Part shown: positions 10,453 to 18,883 of the stretch, piece by piece
How positions within the stretch are numbered: the first letter of the stretch is position 1
Layout: each line of letters begins with the position of its first letter
Source: Bacillota bacterium
GTDB taxonomy: Bacteria > Bacillota > Clostridia > Christensenellales > CAG-138
Length of the DNA: 32,732 nt
Assembly (NCBI GenBank): GCA_016286445.1
Contig: JAEESS010000028.1
Location: 1 to 32,732, forward strand
Direction of reading: 5' to 3'
The notes under the pieces: model-generated
Told to the model about the DNA's origin: nothing
The model's database searches: none
What the model saw: only the letters and a program-made list of their open reading frames with translations
Program-made: the position numbers and the translations under genes

Positions 10453-10481
10453 ATTATAGAATCTTTTTCAATCAATTTCAA
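10453..10481 (-). promoter_or_regulatory. Sigma-A-type promoter of the giant surface gene
   Basis: On the minus strand TTGAAA (10481-10476) is followed by a 17-nt spacer and a perfect TATAAT (10458-10453). Transcription would begin near 10446, giving a leader of about 110 nt before the ATG at 10334. Confidence 0.7.
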
Positions 10482-10766
10482 GTATTATATTGTATATTTT
10501 ATTACCATTTTTTGAACATTTGTATTCAATAATTTGCTCAACCACAACATGTTGTGATTTTGAAAAATATATTATTTATTATATTTTCCGTTCATTTTTT
10601 CATTCATCTCATGCGCATCATTCATAGATTATCGTTCGCTCCGAATCGTCCTGTTTCGTCAAGGCTTCCCCTCCGAAAAGAAACTGTCATCTCCCGCGAC
10701 TGATGAGACGACTATACGCTGCATAGCTCTTCCGCCTGACCGCACCACCCCCAAAAGAGAAGAGTT
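10482..10766. other. Non-coding stretch, AT-rich then mixed
   Basis: The part next to the surface-gene promoter is strongly AT-rich (10482-10620), which may act as an UP-like or curved region. The rest up to 10766 shows no convincing gene, RNA or repeat. Confidence 0.4.
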
Positions 10767-10870
10767 TATGCTATGTACAAACGATCCGTAAGGGGATGTT
10801 TACGCTGTGTACAAACGGTCCGTTGGGGGAGGGCTTATGCTATGCGCAAACGGTCCGTAGGGGGCGTCCT
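10767..10870. repeat. Three 34-35-bp direct repeats, non-coding
   Basis: Copies begin at 10767, 10801 and 10836. Each starts TATGCTATG or a close variant, then CAAACGGTCCGT and a G-run. The array runs straight into the 27-bp array that follows. It lies between the giant surface gene and the end of parB, with no convincing reading frame across it. Confidence 0.75.
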
Positions 10871-10978
10871 CCCGGACGCCCCGCCGCTTACGCTACTCCC
10901 GGACGCCCCGCCGCTTACGCTACTCCCGGACGCCCCGCCGCTTACGCCATTCCCAAATGCCCCGCACCGAAGGATCCT
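10871..10978. repeat. Three exact-to-near-exact 27-bp direct repeats plus a degenerate fourth
   Basis: Units start at 10871, 10898 and 10925, each opening CCCGGACGCCCC and continuing GCCGCTTACGC. A decayed fourth unit occupies 10952-10978. At the junction with the preceding array, GGGGCGTCC and GGACGCCCC form a perfect 9-bp stem with a 4-nt loop (10861-10882). There are no spacers, so this is a tandem array and not CRISPR. Confidence 0.8.
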
Positions 10979-11003
10979 TTCCGCGTAAATTCCAACACAA
11001 ATA

Positions 11004-11027
11004 AAAGGAACGGCATCCCGTTCCTTT
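11004..11027 (-). terminator. Intrinsic terminator after parB
   Basis: A perfect 10-bp stem, AAAGGAACGG with CCGTTCCTTT around a CATC loop, lies 17 bp past the parB stop. On the minus strand it is followed by a short T-rich stretch. Confidence 0.7.
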
Positions 11028-11044
11028 CATGTATATATTTTCGC

Positions 11045-11899
11045 CTATTCGTTCCCTACGATGACACGGTAGATCCGATCGAGGTCCTCGCGCGAATAAT
11101 AGTGGATGATCAGCTTGCCCTTGTCTTCATCGCCCTGCACGGAGACCTTTGTTCCGAGCTCCGCGCGCATGCGGTGCATGGCGTTGCGAAATTCCGGCGT
11201 CGGTTCCGGCTTCTCCTTATGCCTGCGCTTCGGCATCTCCGCAAACCGCAGCTCATCTTCAAGACGGCGTACCGACCATTCGCCCTCGGCGCACTTTTCC
11301 GCCAGCTCCATCTGCAAGCGCGGATCGCCGACGCCTGCCAGCATCTTGCCGTGTCCTGCAGACAGGCGCCCGTCCTTGATCATTTTCTGCACGGATTTCG
11401 CAAGTGTGAGAAGACGCAGCGCGTTTGCGATCGCCGGTCGGCTCTTTCCGACGCGCTCGGAAACCTCCTCCTGCGTCAGATCGTGCTGCTGCATCAGCAA
11501 CTTGATCGCCGCCGCTTCCTCGATCGGGTTCAGATTCTCGCGCTGAATGTTTTCAACGAGCGAGATCTCCATAACCGCATCCTCGTCGATCTCCGTCAAA
11601 ACGACCGGAACCGTCATCAATCCCGCCATTCTCGCGGCACGGTAGCGGCGTTCTCCGGCGACGATCGTATACCGTGCGCCGTTTTTCTTGACCAGAATCG
11701 GCTGCACAACGCCGTGACGCTTTATGGAGGAAGCAAGCTCGGCGAGCTTTTCCGGGTCGAACGTCTTGCGCGGCTGATCCGGATTCGTATCAATATCGTA
11801 GAGATCTACCTCGAATTTGCCGTCCTGCGGCGCATCCGGCGTTTCGATCTCATCCAGCAGCGCGTCCAACCCGCGCCCGAGTCCCTTATTCTTTGCCAT
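11045..11899 (-). CDS. parB: Chromosome partitioning protein ParB (Spo0J family)
   Basis: This 284-residue protein is the parS-binding CTPase of the chromosome segregation system, which loads at parS and spreads as a clamp. The N-terminus has the family signature [11 protein letters not shown] (residues 5-15). GERRYRAA (82-89) is the arginine-rich nucleotide-binding motif, followed by ENIQREN (116-122) and a helix-turn-helix around 141-163 ([20 protein letters not shown]). The C-terminal dimerisation region ends YRVIVGNE, with a TAG stop. GGAGG is placed just before the ATG. The start lies 14 nt inside parA, so the two are translationally coupled. Length is normal for the family. Confidence 0.96.
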   Translation of the reverse strand: MAKNKGLGRGLDALLDEIETPDAPQDGKFEVDLYDIDTNPDQPRKTFDPEKLAELASSIKRHGVVQPILVKKNGARYTIVAGERRYRAARMAGLMTVPVVLTEIDEDAVMEISLVENIQRENLNPIEEAAAIKLLMQQHDLTQEEVSERVGKSRPAIANALRLLTLAKSVQKMIKDGRLSAGHGKMLAGVGDPRLQMELAEKCAEGEWSVRRLEDELRFAEMPKRRHKEKPEPTPEFRNAMHRMRAELGTKVSVQGDEDKGKLIIHYYSREDLDRIYRVIVGNE

Positions 11900-12665
11900 T
11901 TGGCTCCTCCCGTTTGATAAATTCTTCCGCTAAATTGGTATACGCCTTGGCGCCGATGTTGCGCGCGTCATACAGCGTGATCGGCATACCATGGCTCGGC
12001 GCTTCGCTCATACGGACTGATCGCGGGATGATCGTGTTGTAGACCTTCTCCCGGAAATACTTCTTGACTTCCTCCACAACCTGTATACAGAGATTGAGAC
12101 GTGACGAGAACATCGTCAGTACAACACCCTGGATATCGAGCTTATTGTTCAGATTTCTTCGTACAAGCTTTACCGTGTTCATCAGCTGAGACAGTCCTTC
12201 CAAAGCATAGTATTCGCATTGGATCGGAACAAGCAGAGAATCCGACGCCGTCAGCGCATTCAGCGTCAGCAGCCCGAGTGACGGGGGACAGTCGATAAAA
12301 ATATAATCATAACGGTCCGCGACCTGCGACAGCGTCTGCTTCAAACGCTGTTCACGCGCCATCATACTCACGAGCTCGACCTCTGCGCCCGCAAGCTCGA
12401 TCCTGGACGGCAGAATGTCCAGCGTATCGATCATGGTCTTGCGGATTGCGTCCTGTACCGGTACGTCGTCGATCAGCACGTCATAGCTCGTCTGCATGTC
12501 TTTTTTGCGCGTTACGCCGAGCCCGCTCGTGCTGTTTCCCTGCGGATCGAGGTCCACCAGCAGAACACGTCGCCCCGTCTGCGCAATACACGCACTCAGA
12601 TTGATCGCAGTCGTCGTTTTGCCGACGCCGCCTTTTTGATTTGTAATAGAAATAATCTTGCCCAT
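11886..12665 (-). CDS. parA: Chromosome partitioning ATPase ParA (Soj family)
   Basis: This 259-residue Walker-type ATPase binds DNA non-specifically as an ATP dimer and is stimulated by ParB. The deviant Walker A box KGGVGKTT is at residues 11-18, the switch region VDLDPQGN is near 37-44, and FIDCPPSLG is the Walker B-like segment. AAGGAG stands 5 nt before the ATG. It overlaps parB, which follows it in the operon, and two parS-like sites lie 72-124 bp upstream of its start. In Bacillota such a cassette is usually close to the replication origin, though no oriC or dnaA is visible here. Confidence 0.96.
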   Translation of the reverse strand: MGKIISITNQKGGVGKTTTAINLSACIAQTGRRVLLVDLDPQGNSTSGLGVTRKKDMQTSYDVLIDDVPVQDAIRKTMIDTLDILPSRIELAGAEVELVSMMAREQRLKQTLSQVADRYDYIFIDCPPSLGLLTLNALTASDSLLVPIQCEYYALEGLSQLMNTVKLVRRNLNNKLDIQGVVLTMFSSRLNLCIQVVEEVKKYFREKVYNTIIPRSVRMSEAPSHGMPITLYDARNIGAKAYTNLAEEFIKREEPNGKE

Positions 12666-12685
12666 AACCGCTCCTTTTCCGCTTT

Positions 12686-12714
12686 ATTATATCGTAACGC
12701 TGTCAAATATGCAA
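12686..12714 (-). promoter_or_regulatory. Possible parA promoter
   Basis: A perfect TATAAT is present on the minus strand (12691-12686). The matching -35 at a 17-nt spacing is weak (TTGCAT, 12714-12709). A TTGACA at 12706-12701 is too close to serve this -10. Confidence 0.45.
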
Positions 12715-12736
12715 GACGTTTGCAGCCTTTTTTATA

Positions 12737-12752
12737 TGTTTCACGGGAAACA
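12737..12752. promoter_or_regulatory. parS site 1 (ParB binding)
   Basis: TGTTTCACGGGAAACA matches the Bacillus-type parS consensus TGTTTCACGTGAAACA at 15 of 16 positions. It sits between the end of glgA and the start of parA, beside the genes for its partners. Confidence 0.88.
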
Positions 12753-12773
12753 TTTTAGACCCGTGCATCCGAT

Positions 12774-12789
12774 TGTTTCATGTGAAACA
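12774..12789. promoter_or_regulatory. parS site 2 (ParB binding)
   Basis: TGTTTCATGTGAAACA also matches the consensus at 15 of 16 positions, with the change on the other side of the centre from site 1. The two centres are 37 bp apart. It abuts the T-tract of the glgA terminator. Confidence 0.87.
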
Positions 12790-12790
12790 T

Positions 12791-12815
12791 AAAAAAGAGC
12801 CGCTATTTGCGGCTC
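12791..12815 (-). terminator. Intrinsic terminator of the glg operon
   Basis: On the minus strand GAGCCGC and GCGGCTC form a 7-bp GC-rich stem around a 5-nt loop, followed directly by six T. It is 20 bp past the glgA stop. Confidence 0.9.
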
Positions 12816-12834
12816 TGTTCCGTTTCTGTGTCGA

Positions 12835-14412
12835 TTATTCGGGTTTCTTTGTCTTTGTCGTCGCTGTCTTTCTTACCGCCGATTTCTTTGCCGCGGGTTT
12901 ACCTGCAGGCTTCTCTTCGGCGGGCTTTACGGTGCGCGGCGCGCGTTTGCGGACCGGCTTGACTGGTGCTTCCTCTGGAAGTCCGAGCAGGTTGCGATAC
13001 AGCTCCATATACTTGCGTGCCGAAGCCGCCCAGGAGAAGTCCGTACGCATCGCACGCTTCATCAACCGCGCCCACATATCGCGATCGTCGTACCAATAGC
13101 CGACAGCATGTTCAAGGACATGCAGCATGTCGTGCGCGTTGTAATCATGGAAGCTGAAGCCGTTGCCGTCGTCTGTATACCAGTTATACGGAAGAACGCT
13201 GTCCCGAAGTCCGCCGGTCTCTCTTACGAGCGGAATCGATCCGTATCGCATCGCGATCATTTGACTCAATCCGCACGGCTCAAACTGCGACGGCATCAGG
13301 TAGATATCGCTTGCGGCATAGACGCGGCGCGCGATCTGCTCGTCGTGTCTGAGGCAGCAGACAAATCTGCCGGGGAAGCGGTACTGCGCATCGCGGAAAG
13401 CGTTCTCAAAATAAGGATCGCCGGTGCCGACAACGACCATCTGCAAATCCATGCGCATGATATCGTTCAATACACAGGTAACCAGATCAAGACCCTTCTG
13501 CGCTGTCAGACGCGTAACCATAGCAATCAGCGGCACGTCACGCTTCTGCAGACCAAGCTCTTCCTGCAGCGCTGCCTTATCGAGCTTCTTGCCGGACGGA
13601 TCTGCTGCGTTAAAGTGAACGGGAATATGCATATCCGTGTTCGGATCGAATGATATTCCGTCTATTCCGTTCAGGATACCGGACAGAACGTTTTGTCTTG
13701 CGCGAAGCAGTCCGTCAAGACGTTCGCCGTAATAGCCGGTGCGGATCTCCTCCGCGTAGGTCGGACTGACTGTCGTGATACGGTTTGCGAACACAAGACC
13801 CGCCTTCATAAACGACAGCAGTCCGTAAAACTCCAGATTGTTCGGAGAGAAGTAGCCTTCGTTCAATCCGAGGACGCTGTTGATGCGATGCCAGTCAAAG
13901 ATGCCCTGGAACTTCAGGTTGTGGATCGTGAACACCGTATGCACATCGCGATAGCCTTCGAGCGTACGGTACTGATCGTTCAGAAGCACGGGAATGAGAC
14001 CGGTCTGCCAGTCGTTGCAGTGGATGATGTCCGGATAATAGTTCATGTGCTTGAACGATTCGAGCACGGCGCGGCAGAAGAACGCAAAACGGAAGCCCTC
14101 CTGTTCGTCGCCGGTGTAGATCTTCTCGCCGCCGAACATCGCCAGATTGTCGACGAAATAGAACGTGACGCCGTCCTGTTCGAGCTTGTCGATGCCGCAG
14201 AACACGGAATAGCTTCCGAGCTGCAGATTGAAGTGGCAGACGTGCTGCATTTTCAGGATGTAGTAATCGCCGATCGGCGTATACTTCGGCAAAATGACCG
14301 CTGCCTCCGCGCCCTGTCTGACGAGCTCCTTCGGCAGCGAGCCGACGACGTCGGCAAGTCCGCCGGTCTTGATAAACGGGAAGCATTCGCTTGCCGCAAA
14401 CAGAATTTTCAT
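12835..14412 (-). CDS. glgA: Glycogen synthase GlgA (GT5) with a basic C-terminal tail
   Basis: This 525-residue enzyme transfers glucose from ADP-glucose to the growing alpha-1,4-glucan. The GT5 start is clear: ASECFPFIKTGGLADVVGSL, with the K-x-G-G nucleotide-sugar loop at residues 15-18. HNLKFQG and the C-terminal Rossmann motif PSQFEPCGLSQMIAMRYG are present, including the conserved Glu before PCGL. Family members are usually near 480 residues. The extra length is a tail of about 45 residues rich in Lys, Pro and Ala (KPVRKRAPRTVKP onward), likely disordered. AAAGGAG precedes the ATG. It is the last gene of the operon, 24 nt after glgD. Confidence 0.95.
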   Translation of the reverse strand: MKILFAASECFPFIKTGGLADVVGSLPKELVRQGAEAAVILPKYTPIGDYYILKMQHVCHFNLQLGSYSVFCGIDKLEQDGVTFYFVDNLAMFGGEKIYTGDEQEGFRFAFFCRAVLESFKHMNYYPDIIHCNDWQTGLIPVLLNDQYRTLEGYRDVHTVFTIHNLKFQGIFDWHRINSVLGLNEGYFSPNNLEFYGLLSFMKAGLVFANRITTVSPTYAEEIRTGYYGERLDGLLRARQNVLSGILNGIDGISFDPNTDMHIPVHFNAADPSGKKLDKAALQEELGLQKRDVPLIAMVTRLTAQKGLDLVTCVLNDIMRMDLQMVVVGTGDPYFENAFRDAQYRFPGRFVCCLRHDEQIARRVYAASDIYLMPSQFEPCGLSQMIAMRYGSIPLVRETGGLRDSVLPYNWYTDDGNGFSFHDYNAHDMLHVLEHAVGYWYDDRDMWARLMKRAMRTDFSWAASARKYMELYRNLLGLPEEAPVKPVRKRAPRTVKPAEEKPAGKPAAKKSAVRKTATTKTKKPE

Positions 14413-14436
14413 GATGATTCTCCTTTCGCGATTCGA

Positions 14437-15564
14437 TCAGACGGTCAGATTCTTGCGGAACACGAGCGGAATCCCCTCGTATCCCGTGAGCTGACGTCCG
14501 GCGTTGACGGTGACGTTCTTGTCGAGAATGACATGGTCGAGCACCGCGCCGGCGCCGACAGTCACGCCCTGCATGAGGATGGAGTTTTTAACGACGGCGC
14601 CGCGCTCCACGGTGACGCCGCGGAACACGATCGAGTTCTCGACGGTGCCGTCGATCACGCAGCCGTCCGCCATGACGACGTTGTGCACGTCCGCCGTATC
14701 GCCGTACTTCGACGCGATCTCGTCCTTGACCTTGGTGTAGATCGGATGCCGCATGTTGTAGAGATCCTTTGCCGCAAATGCGTTCAGAAGCTCCATGCTG
14801 TGCATGAAATAGGTGTTGACCGAATCGATCCGCGCCACATAGCCGTCGTAGCGCCAGCCCATCATTTTGAGCTCCTTGGTCTTCTGCAGCATGATGTCGC
14901 GGACAAAATCAACGTAGCCGCGCGAATACGCTTCCTCCACAAGGTCCTCGAAGAGGTCCTTGTCGATGACGGTGATCTCGCAGGAACGGAAGTTCGAGCC
15001 CGGATGCCGCGGGTTCCATTCCAGCCCGTTGATGGTCATTCCGTCGTCGTTCAGCAAAAGCCGCAGATCGCGGTTCTGTTCCTCGGGGAAGAAACGCGGA
15101 TCTTCGTTATACATGATGGTGATGTCCGCGCCGGTCTCGCGATGCTGCTTTAAGATCGCATCGAACGTTGTGTTGAACACGGTGTGGCTGCCGCAGATGA
15201 TCAGATATTTCTGGTTGGAACGGCGTATGTACTGCATGACGGAGTGGAACGCGTCGATATCGCCGCGGTACACGCCGGTATTGTCCTTGGTGGAGAACGG
15301 CGGGAGCAGGAAAAGACCGTCGCGCTTGCGGTTCAGGTCCCATTCCTTGCCGGTGCCGAGATGGTCCATCATCGAATGATAGTTACGCTGCACGATCAGT
15401 CCGACGTTGCGGATGCCGGTGTTGACAAGGTTGGACAGCGGAAAGTCGATGCAGCGGTAGCGTCCGCCGAACGGCACCGCCGCGACCGCGCGGGACAGCA
15501 CGAGATCGCGCATATAGGGGTTCGCTTCGCCCGTGAAGATCAGACCGAATGCTTCCTGGTTCAT
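14437..15564 (-). CDS. glgD: GlgD, regulatory subunit of glucose-1-phosphate adenylyltransferase
   Basis: This 375-residue protein has the nucleotidyltransferase fold and left-handed beta-helix C-terminus of ADP-glucose pyrophosphorylase. It carries the GlgD signatures [12 protein letters not shown] and [18 protein letters not shown]. The catalytic GDH motif seen in its neighbour GlgC is replaced by GSH (ICGSHTVF), consistent with a non-catalytic partner. In Bacillota GlgD forms a heteromer with GlgC and tunes its activity. Its ATG overlaps the glgC stop by four bases (ATGA), so expression is coupled. Confidence 0.93.
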   Translation of the reverse strand: MNQEAFGLIFTGEANPYMRDLVLSRAVAAVPFGGRYRCIDFPLSNLVNTGIRNVGLIVQRNYHSMMDHLGTGKEWDLNRKRDGLFLLPPFSTKDNTGVYRGDIDAFHSVMQYIRRSNQKYLIICGSHTVFNTTFDAILKQHRETGADITIMYNEDPRFFPEEQNRDLRLLLNDDGMTINGLEWNPRHPGSNFRSCEITVIDKDLFEDLVEEAYSRGYVDFVRDIMLQKTKELKMMGWRYDGYVARIDSVNTYFMHSMELLNAFAAKDLYNMRHPIYTKVKDEIASKYGDTADVHNVVMADGCVIDGTVENSIVFRGVTVERGAVVKNSILMQGVTVGAGAVLDHVILDKNVTVNAGRQLTGYEGIPLVFRKNLTV

Positions 15565-16799
15565 GCTTCTTTTCCTCCGTTCATAAACTGTCCGAGCGTT
15601 TCTGCGGTCACGACCGCGCCGCGCGGGATCACCGCGCCGGCGGGGATCGTCACGTCGTTGCCGATCAGCACGATGTCGCCGGTGAGCCGGTTGTCGACCG
15701 TTTCGCCCTCCTTCGGCGGAACGCCGATGCGCGCATTTTTGCCGATCACCGCATTCTCGCCGATGATCGCCTTGCTGACATAGCAGTCCTCGCCGACGTC
15801 CGCGTTCGGGAACACGACCGAATCGGAAACCACAGCGCGCGCTTCGACCTTGGCGCCGCAGAACAGCACCGTATGAACGACCTTGCCGCGGACGACGCAG
15901 CCTTCGGTGACGAGGCTGTTCTTAACGTCCGCGCTCGCGTCGGTATAGTGCGGCGGCATGACTGGGTTGCGCGTGTAGATGCGCCATGTGGGATCGTTGA
16001 GGTTCAGCACCGGCTGTTCGCCCAAAAGATCCATGTTCGCTTCCCAAAGGCTCTGGATCGTTCCGACGTCCTTCCAGTATCCCTCAAACGGATAGGCGAC
16101 CATCTTTTCGCCTGCGTTCAGCATGTTCGGAATGATGTTCTTGCCGAAATCGTTCTCGCTGTTCGGATCGGCGTCGTCGCGTTCCATATAGTCGCGCAGA
16201 AGCTTCCAATTGAAAATATAGATGCCCATCGAAGCGTTGTTGCTCTTCGGAACCTTCGGCTTTTCCTCGAACGAAACGATCGTGCCGTTCTCGTCCGTGT
16301 TCATGATGCCGAAGCGATGCGCTTCCTCCATCGGAACCTTCAGTACCGCGATCGTCGCCGCTGCGCTGTTCGCGATATGGAACCGAAGCATCTTCGTGTA
16401 GTCCATCTTATAGATGTGGTCGCCGGAAAGGATCAGCACATAATCGGGATCGTACTGATCGAGGAAGGAACGGTTCTGCCAGATCGCGTTCGCCGTGCCG
16501 GAATACCACCGTCCGTCGTGCTCCGTCATGTAAGGCGGAAGCACGAATACGCCGCCGTTCGTGCGGTCGAGGTCCCAGTGCTGACCGGTGCCGAGGTACG
16601 CGTTCAGCGCAAGCGGACGATACTGCGTCAAAACGCCGACGGTGTCGATGTCGGAGTTCACGCAGTTAGAAAGCGGAAAGTCGATGATACGGTACTTGCC
16701 GCCGAAGGGGACCGCAGGCTTCGCCATGCTGGACGTCAGGACGCCGAGACGGCTGCCCTGTCCGCCTGCAAGCAGCATGCAGACGATTTTCTTTTTCAT
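15561..16799 (-). CDS. glgC: Glucose-1-phosphate adenylyltransferase GlgC
   Basis: This 412-residue enzyme makes ADP-glucose from ATP and glucose-1-phosphate, the committed step of glycogen synthesis. The N-terminal [13 protein letters not shown] loop (about 10-22) and [11 protein letters not shown] are the nucleotide-binding region, [10 protein letters not shown] carries the metal-binding Asp, and FEEKPKVP and YWKDVGT line the sugar site. The C-terminal part is a hexapeptide beta-helix. The length is typical. The start overlaps the glgB stop by ATGA, with AAAGGAG inside the end of glgB. Confidence 0.96.
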   Translation of the reverse strand: MKKKIVCMLLAGGQGSRLGVLTSSMAKPAVPFGGKYRIIDFPLSNCVNSDIDTVGVLTQYRPLALNAYLGTGQHWDLDRTNGGVFVLPPYMTEHDGRWYSGTANAIWQNRSFLDQYDPDYVLILSGDHIYKMDYTKMLRFHIANSAAATIAVLKVPMEEAHRFGIMNTDENGTIVSFEEKPKVPKSNNASMGIYIFNWKLLRDYMERDDADPNSENDFGKNIIPNMLNAGEKMVAYPFEGYWKDVGTIQSLWEANMDLLGEQPVLNLNDPTWRIYTRNPVMPPHYTDASADVKNSLVTEGCVVRGKVVHTVLFCGAKVEARAVVSDSVVFPNADVGEDCYVSKAIIGENAVIGKNARIGVPPKEGETVDNRLTGDIVLIGNDVTIPAGAVIPRGAVVTAETLGQFMNGGKEA

Positions 16800-18685
16800 T
16801 CCTTTGCTCCTTTCTGATTCGGCTTGGGATCGGGTGTGAAGCGGAAGAACACCGCGCCGTAGGCGGGAAGCTTCACCTGAAGACGGTGACGGAACTTGCC
16901 GAACGGCTCCTCGACCGTCCTGACCGGCTCATTGAACGACATTCCGCCGCCGCCGAAGTACGGCGCGTCGGTCGAGAAGATCTCGGAATAGGTGCCGGCT
17001 TCCTCGCTGCCGAGGCAGTAATCGTCCCACGGGACCGGCGTGAAGTTGAACACGCACAGCACCGGATTGCCGTCCGCATCCTTGCGGACGAACGCGGCAA
17101 TCGAATGCACGGCGTCGTCCACCGCGATCCAGTCAAAGCCGTTCCAGTCGTCGTCGCGCTGGTAGAGCGCGGGCGTGCTGCGGTAAAACTTGTTCATCTC
17201 ACGCACATAGCACTGCATTTCGGCATGCTTCGGATAGTCCAAAAGCATCCAGTCGAGCGATTCGTCGAACCGCCACTCGATGAACTGACCGATCTCCATG
17301 CCCATGAACGTCAGTTTCTTGCCCGGATGCGCCATCTGATAGGCGTACAGAAGACGAAGCTGCGCGAACTTCTGCCAGTAATCGCCCGGCATCTTGTTCA
17401 GCATCGACAGCTTGCCGTGCACGACCTCGTCGTGCGAGAACGCAAGGATGTAGTTTTCGGAGAACGCGTACATCAGCGAGAACGTCAGCTTGTCGTGATG
17501 CCATTTGCGGTAGAGCGAATCCATCTGCATGTAGCGCAGCATGTCGTTCATCCAGCCCATGTTCCATTTATAATCGAAGCCTAAGCTGTCCTCATGCTTG
17601 TTCGTCACGCGCGGGAACGCCGTGCTCTCTTCTGCGATGAGGATCTTGTTGCCGGGTATCTCCTTGACCGCTGCCGCGATCTTGTGGAAGAGGTTGATCG
17701 CGTCGAGGTTCTCCTTGCCGCCGTACTGGTTCGGCAGCCATTCGCCGTCGTTTCTGCCGTAATCGAGGTACAGCATGCAGCTGACCGCGTCGACGCGAAG
17801 TCCGTCGATGTGGAACTCTCTGAGCCAATAGCACGCGTTGGAAACGAGGAAGCTCTGCACCTGCGTTCTGCCGTAGTCAAACAGCAGCGTGCCCCACTGC
17901 TTCATTTCCGAGCGCCGCCAGTCGGGATGCTCATAGGTCGGCGTGCCGTCAAAGTACGCAAGCCCGTAGCTGTCGCGGGTGAAGTGGGCGGGGACCCAGT
18001 CCATGATGACGCCGAGCCCCTTCTTATGCGCGCAGTCGACAAAGTACCGGAGATCGTCCGGCGTGCCGTAACGTGTCGTCGGCGCATAGTAGCCGGTGAC
18101 CTGATAGCCCCAGCTCGGATTGAACGGATACGCCATCAGCGGCATGCACTCGATGTGCGTGTAGCCCATGTCCACGGCGTAATCGACCAGCTCCGTCGCA
18201 AGCTCGCGGTAGCCGAGCCCCTTGCGCCAGGAACCCAGATGCACCTCGTAGATGTTCATCGGCTCGTTGTGCCGCTTTGTGCAGCGCGAGAGATAGTCCG
18301 CGTCCGTCCACGGAAACTCGCCCGCTTCCCAGACCATCGACGCCGTTCCGGCAGGCTCGCAGCGCTGCGCGTACGGATCCGCCTTCATCGAAACGCCGCC
18401 GTACGGGCCCTCGACCGCGTACTTATAGAACTGACCCTCCACGGCGATCCCGATGAGGATCTCCCATACGCCGGTCGAGCCGACAGGCGACATCCGGTCG
18501 GCGTCCTGGTTCCAGCCGTTCCAGTCTCCTACGACGGCTACGCTTCTTGCGTTCGGCGCCCAGACCGAGAACCGCCAAACCGTTTCGCCGTTGTTCACGA
18601 CCCGGTGGCAGCCGAGCGAGCGATACGCCGTCTTTGTCGTTCCTTCGTTGAAGTAATACAGTTCTTCATCCGTTAAGTGTGACAT
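16796..18685 (-). CDS. glgB: 1,4-alpha-glucan branching enzyme GlgB (GH13, CBM48)
   Basis: This 629-residue enzyme introduces alpha-1,6 branches into glycogen. An N-terminal CBM48-type domain (about 35-125, [20 protein letters not shown]) precedes the GH13 barrel. The nucleophile is D299 in [11 protein letters not shown], the acid is E352 or E353 in IAEEST, and the transition-state Asp is D419 in [11 protein letters not shown]-terminal beta domain ends the chain. It is the first gene of glgB-C-D-A. GAGGTG lies 5 nt before the ATG. Its promoter region is shared with the divergent gene at 18884. Glycogen phosphorylase and debranching genes are not in this window. Confidence 0.96.
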   Translation of the reverse strand: MSHLTDEELYYFNEGTTKTAYRSLGCHRVVNNGETVWRFSVWAPNARSVAVVGDWNGWNQDADRMSPVGSTGVWEILIGIAVEGQFYKYAVEGPYGGVSMKADPYAQRCEPAGTASMVWEAGEFPWTDADYLSRCTKRHNEPMNIYEVHLGSWRKGLGYRELATELVDYAVDMGYTHIECMPLMAYPFNPSWGYQVTGYYAPTTRYGTPDDLRYFVDCAHKKGLGVIMDWVPAHFTRDSYGLAYFDGTPTYEHPDWRRSEMKQWGTLLFDYGRTQVQSFLVSNACYWLREFHIDGLRVDAVSCMLYLDYGRNDGEWLPNQYGGKENLDAINLFHKIAAAVKEIPGNKILIAEESTAFPRVTNKHEDSLGFDYKWNMGWMNDMLRYMQMDSLYRKWHHDKLTFSLMYAFSENYILAFSHDEVVHGKLSMLNKMPGDYWQKFAQLRLLYAYQMAHPGKKLTFMGMEIGQFIEWRFDESLDWMLLDYPKHAEMQCYVREMNKFYRSTPALYQRDDDWNGFDWIAVDDAVHSIAAFVRKDADGNPVLCVFNFTPVPWDDYCLGSEEAGTYSEIFSTDAPYFGGGGMSFNEPVRTVEEPFGKFRHRLQVKLPAYGAVFFRFTPDPKPNQKGAKE

Positions 18686-18745
18686 TCTTGCACCTCATCC
18701 CCGGGTTTTGGGAGACGATCCCGCGCCCTATATTTATGCATTTAT

Positions 18746-18774
18746 ATCATATCATATCTTTCCGCCGATGGAAA
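18746..18774 (-). promoter_or_regulatory. Candidate glg operon promoter
   Basis: On the minus strand TTTCCA (18774-18769) is followed by 17 nt and TATGAT (18751-18746). Both hexamers are imperfect, and other AT-rich hexamers nearby could serve instead. Confidence 0.45.
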
Positions 18775-18846
18775 GCCTTTCCTTCGGAGAAATTGTTGTG
18801 AATCCGTTAATTTTTTGACGGAATCGTTTCCTTTCCCCCTGCGGTA

Positions 18847-18855
18847 TGGTATACT
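18847..18855 (+). promoter_or_regulatory. Extended -10 promoter of the G5/LytM gene
   Basis: TGGTATACT is a good extended -10 element 28 bp before the ATG at 18884. No strong -35 stands at the right distance; the TTGACG at 18815 is too far upstream. Confidence 0.5.
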
Positions 18856-18883
18856 GCACAAAAATGGGAAAGGAGCGGCCGTT

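Noticed and set aside
10871-10978. CRISPR array
   Set aside because: The 27-bp units are directly adjacent with no spacers, and there are no cas genes.
13693-16817. Plus-strand open frames across the glg genes
   Set aside because: Antisense shadows of glgA, glgD and glgC; no sensible protein features.
18815-18883. TTG start at 18815 for the G5/LytM protein
   Set aside because: The predicted -10 element at 18850 lies inside this extension, and the ATG at 18884 has a ribosome binding site directly before a membrane anchor.
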